Shown here in pieces: positions 6,512 to 8,878 of a stretch of 8,878 nucleotides of DNA (its first letter is position 1; every line of letters starts with the position of its first letter). The DNA is taken from assembly GCA_036752465.1 (NCBI GenBank), contig DAIOSQ010000078.1, positions 1 to 8,878 of the forward strand. Reading direction: 5' to 3'. This DNA is from DAIOSQ01 sp036752465 (lineage in GTDB: Bacteria; Pseudomonadota; Gammaproteobacteria; Legionellales; Legionellaceae). A program made the translations under genes and the position numbers. The notes under the pieces are model-generated. The model searched no databases. It saw only the letters and a program-made list of their open reading frames with translations, and was not told the origin of the DNA.

Positions 6512-6904
6512 TTAAAATTGGAACGAATCTTCGATAAAGCCTACATACAGTAAAATGACTCCAAACATCAAACCAAATAAGCTAAACAAGAAAGGAATTT
6601 GCTCAATATGTTCGGATAAAAGAGTTTTCCATTGCTTCACAAATATCACTCTGAAAATGCCGATCAGCAACATGCTTGCACCAATAATGGTCAGCAGTAA
6701 GGGCCAGCCCAGTTCTAAGCTGTGCGCAAAGAGCAAGGACTCAACACCGAAAATGACAGGCAACACACCACCCATGATGTAACCAGTCTCTGTTTTTAAC
6801 ATGTTTTTGGCCATTTGACGGGCGTCTTCAAGGTTAAACAAAATTCCAAGAGCAAGAATCACGGAGACCAATCCGAACCAGCGGGCGAATAAAACATGTG
6901 TCAT
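6512..6904 (-). CDS. Small four-helix membrane protein of unknown function
   Basis: I do not recognise this 130-residue protein. It is strongly hydrophobic, with four probable transmembrane helices at about 8-24, 42-61, 67-88 and 104-124. A charged loop (LEDARQMAKNMLKTETG, about 25-41) lies between helices 1 and 2, and a basic-then-acidic loop (VKQWKTLLSEHIEQ) between helices 3 and 4. The short C terminus is acidic (IEDSFQF). It has no cysteines, no histidine pairs suggesting metal or haem binding, and no enzyme motif. The ATG at 6904 is supported by AAAGGA (6918-6913) eight bases upstream. It is divergent from cyoA, with 116 bases between the two starts, and upstream of mltA in the same direction. 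mltA seems to have its own promoter, so the two need not be cotranscribed. A role linked to the oxidase is possible only by position. Confidence 0.8.
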   Translation of the reverse strand: MTHVLFARWFGLVSVILALGILFNLEDARQMAKNMLKTETGYIMGGVLPVIFGVESLLFAHSLELGWPLLLTIIGASMLLIGIFRVIFVKQWKTLLSEHIEQIPFLFSLFGLMFGVILLYVGFIEDSFQF

Positions 6905-6985
6905 AATAGCAATCCTTTGTTAATATTTTATGATGTTTTGACGAAAAATCTTTGTAATTTTTCATGAGATGTATCATCATATTAG

Positions 6986-6991
6986 CATAAT
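6986..6991 (+). promoter_or_regulatory. Candidate -10 box of the cyo operon promoter
   Basis: CATAAT (5 of 6 consensus positions) would place transcription start near 6998 and leave a leader of about 23 bases to cyoA. No good -35 hexamer lies at the right distance. A near-consensus TTGACG at 6938-6943 is too far upstream to pair with it, so the promoter may need an activator or lie elsewhere in the 116-base divergent region. Confidence 0.3.
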
Positions 6992-7020
6992 AAAAAAGTA
7001 TCGCAACCAGGAGTCAAGGT

Positions 7021-7962
7021 ATGGTCGCCAGTACGCAGGGTCAGCTGAACCACAGCAATTTTAGCCGCTGGATTGTTAAATTTTTTATCGCTGCCATCGG
7101 CTTGACAGTGCTAATGTCACTGACTGGTTGTAAAGAGCATTTTACTGGCATGCTTAATCCTAAAGGTATCGTCGCGTACCAAGAACGTAAGTTGTTCTTT
7201 GATACGTTGGCACTTATGTTGATTGTGGTTTTGCCCGTTATCATCATGAGCATCACCTTTATGTATCATTATCAAGTATCGCATCGCACGAGAGATTACA
7301 AGCCTAACTGGAGCCACAATACTTATCTGGAATCATTGTGGTGGGGCATACCCTGTGTGATCATACTGGTTTTGGGGACTATAGCATGGAAGAAAACCCA
7401 CGAACTAGATCCTTACAGGCGCATCACCGGCTATGATGAAAAGCCGCTGTTGATCGAAGTGATTGCCTTGCCATGGAAATGGTTGTTTATTTATCCTGAA
7501 CAGAATATCGCCACAGTAAACTACCTGGAAATTCCTCTTGGCAAGCAAGTAGAGTACTGGATAACAGCGGATAATGTGCCCATGAGTTCTTTCTTTGTGC
7601 CGCAGCTGGGAAGCCAGATTTATGCTATGTCTGGTATGCGTACTCGTCTACATCTGGTTGCTTCTGAGCTAGGGGTGTATGATGGGTTGAATACGCAATA
7701 CAACGGGCACGGATTTTCAGGCATGCACTTTGACGTTCATGTTGTTGCCCCGGCAGAACTGGAGGCCTGGTTCACACAAACAAAGAAAATGCCAAAGAAA
7801 TTGGACCAAGCCGAGTATAACGCGCTACTGAAACCTACCATGGCCGACAAGCCTAAGCTGTTTTCAGGCGTAGAAAATGATTTATTTAATCGGGTGATGA
7901 CAACCTATATGGTTGGCACAGGCCCCACGCATCCGCGTGAACAAACTATCCACAAGGAATAA
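7021..7962 (+). CDS. cyoA: Cytochrome bo3-type ubiquinol oxidase subunit II
   Basis: CyoA is subunit II of the proton-pumping quinol oxidase that passes electrons from ubiquinol to oxygen. The 313 residues (E. coli 315) show a lipoprotein signal with lipobox LTGC (34-37, Cys37 as lipid site), two transmembrane helices at about 62-84 and 105-124, and a periplasmic cupredoxin domain with WKWLFIYPEQNIATVN (152-167) and SSFFVPQLGSQIYAMSGM (189-206). The Cys ligands of the CuA centre of cytochrome c oxidases are missing in the matching stretch (about 214-236), as expected for a quinol oxidase. The C-terminal CyoA extension is recognisable (KPKLFSGVENDLF, 277-289) but ends without the Met/His-rich tail of E. 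coli. AGGAG at 7009-7013, seven bases before the ATG, fixes the start. cyoB follows after two bases. Confidence 0.96.
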   Translation: MVASTQGQLNHSNFSRWIVKFFIAAIGLTVLMSLTGCKEHFTGMLNPKGIVAYQERKLFFDTLALMLIVVLPVIIMSITFMYHYQVSHRTRDYKPNWSHNTYLESLWWGIPCVIILVLGTIAWKKTHELDPYRRITGYDEKPLLIEVIALPWKWLFIYPEQNIATVNYLEIPLGKQVEYWITADNVPMSSFFVPQLGSQIYAMSGMRTRLHLVASELGVYDGLNTQYNGHGFSGMHFDVHVVAPAELEAWFTQTKKMPKKLDQAEYNALLKPTMADKPKLFSGVENDLFNRVMTTYMVGTGPTHPREQTIHKE

Positions 7963-7964
7963 TT

Positions 7965-8878
7965 ATGTTGCAAAATTTATTACTTGGTAAGTTAACAATT
8001 GACGCTTTGCCTTTTGACAACCCTTTTGCTATGGGTGCAGGCGCGTTTGTGGTCTTGGGGTTTTTAGGGACTCTTGCCGCAATTACTTTTATGCGTAAAT
8101 GGTCCTATGTTTGGAATGAGTGGGTCACTTCAGTTGATCATAAAAAAATAGGTATCATGTATCTTATTTTGTCTTTTGTGATGCTGCTGCGTGGGTTCTC
8201 AGATGCGTTATTAATGCGTACTCAACAAGCAATTGCAGCTGGGCCGTCTACCGGATTTCTGGTTCCAGAGCACTATGGTGAGATTTTCACTGCTCATGGT
8301 GTAATCATGATATTTTTTGTGGCTATGCCTCTGGTATTTGCGCTGCTCAATATGATTTTACCTCTACAAATTGGAGCTAGAGATGTCGCATACCCTTATT
8401 TAAACTCCCTTAGTTTTTGGCTGACCTTTGTCGGTGCAATGCTCTGTAACTTATCATTGTTTGTGGGCAAGTTTGCATCGGTCGGTTGGCTTGCCTACCC
8501 GCCCTTATCCGAACTTTATTATAATCCAGGAGTAGGGGTCGACTATTACATTTGGTCACTCCAAATAGCGGGTATAGGCACGCTACTTGCCGGTATCAAC
8601 TTCATAGCCACTATTTTCAAGATGCGCTGTACTGGCATGACGCTCATGAGAATGCCTGTGTTTGTGTGGGCATCATTGTGCGCGATGATTTTGGTAGCAT
8701 TAGCATTCCCTGTGCTAACAGTAACCCTCGCTTTATTATCTTTAGACCGCTTGTTTGATATGCATTTTTTCAGCGATTTCTCCGGCGGAAATAATATGAT
8801 GTACATCAACTTAATCTGGATTTGGGGGCACCCCGAAGTATACATTCTTATACTACCAGCATTTGGGGTGTTTTCTGA
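7965..8878 (+). CDS. cyoB: Cytochrome bo3-type ubiquinol oxidase subunit I, 5' part
   Basis: The frame is open from the ATG at 7965 to the window edge, giving 304 complete codons of a protein that is about 660 residues in E. coli. It is the haem-copper catalytic subunit, an integral membrane protein. It follows E. coli CyoB closely with an offset of five residues: TSVDHKKIGIMY (55-66), MLLRGFSDALLMR (73-85), FTAHGVIMIFF (108-118), PLQIGARDVAYP (133-144) and WGHPEVYILILP (287-298). Arg76, Asp80 and His103 correspond to the quinol-site residues Arg71, Asp75 and His98. His111 corresponds to the low-spin haem ligand His106, and His289 and Tyr293 to the CuB ligand and its cross-linked tyrosine. 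The AAGGA at 7954-7958, six bases upstream, supports the start and overlaps the end of cyoA. The rest of the operon (cyoC, D, E) is expected beyond the window. Confidence 0.96.
   Translation, partial: MLQNLLLGKLTIDALPFDNPFAMGAGAFVVLGFLGTLAAITFMRKWSYVWNEWVTSVDHKKIGIMYLILSFVMLLRGFSDALLMRTQQAIAAGPSTGFLVPEHYGEIFTAHGVIMIFFVAMPLVFALLNMILPLQIGARDVAYPYLNSLSFWLTFVGAMLCNLSLFVGKFASVGWLAYPPLSELYYNPGVGVDYYIWSLQIAGIGTLLAGINFIATIFKMRCTGMTLMRMPVFVWASLCAMILVALAFPVLTVTLALLSLDRLFDMHFFSDFSGGNNMMYINLIWIWGHPEVYILILPAFGVFS

Noticed and set aside
6918..6926. TGTTAATAT resembling the start of an ArcA site near cyoA
   Set aside because: The match is partial and lies in AT-rich DNA at the ribosome binding site of the divergent gene; nothing shows that this organism has ArcA.
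8546..8845. Open frames on both strands in the last 350 bases
   Set aside because: They are out-of-frame shadows of cyoB, whose own frame is uninterrupted and clearly homologous to subunit I.

Overview
The window looks like ordinary chromosomal DNA of a moderately AT-rich gammaproteobacterium. Cca, Orn, RsgA and the CyoA/CyoB pair all read as close relatives of the enterobacterial proteins. A Legionellales-type lineage (Legionella/Coxiella relatives) would fit the base composition and gene mix, but this is a low-confidence inference and no single gene proves it.

Layout. Bases 1-53 are the 3' end of a 5S rRNA gene, followed by a strong intrinsic terminator (64-88), so an rRNA operon ends here on the + strand. 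Bases 89-477 hold no recognisable gene. On the - strand follow a BenE-family transporter (478-1659) and, 7 bases upstream of it in the same direction, the ribosome-assembly GTPase rsgA (1667-2644). Divergent from rsgA is a tight + strand set: cca (2713-3957), orn (3941-4498, overlapping cca by 17 bases) and queH (4500-5156, one base after orn). Convergent to these is mltA (5232-6380, - strand), then an unrecognised four-helix membrane protein (6512-6904, - strand). Divergent from that protein is the start of a cytochrome bo3-type quinol oxidase operon: cyoA (7021-7962) and cyoB (7965 to the window edge, incomplete).

How the genes work together. cca, orn and queH form an RNA-metabolism unit: tRNA CCA-end synthesis or repair, hydrolysis of the shortest RNA oligonucleotides, and the last step of queuosine formation in tRNA. 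rsgA, which acts in 30S subunit maturation, sits across the divergent promoter region. mltA acts on the cell wall. cyoA and cyoB encode the two core subunits of a proton-pumping terminal oxidase.

No clearly novel multi-gene system is visible. The best leads are queH lying beside orn and rsgA where enterobacteria have queG, an mltA promoter placed so that its mRNA should be leaderless or nearly so, MltA lacking a convincing lipobox, a Glu for Asp change in the Cca metal-binding motif, and an unidentified small membrane protein divergent from the quinol oxidase operon.
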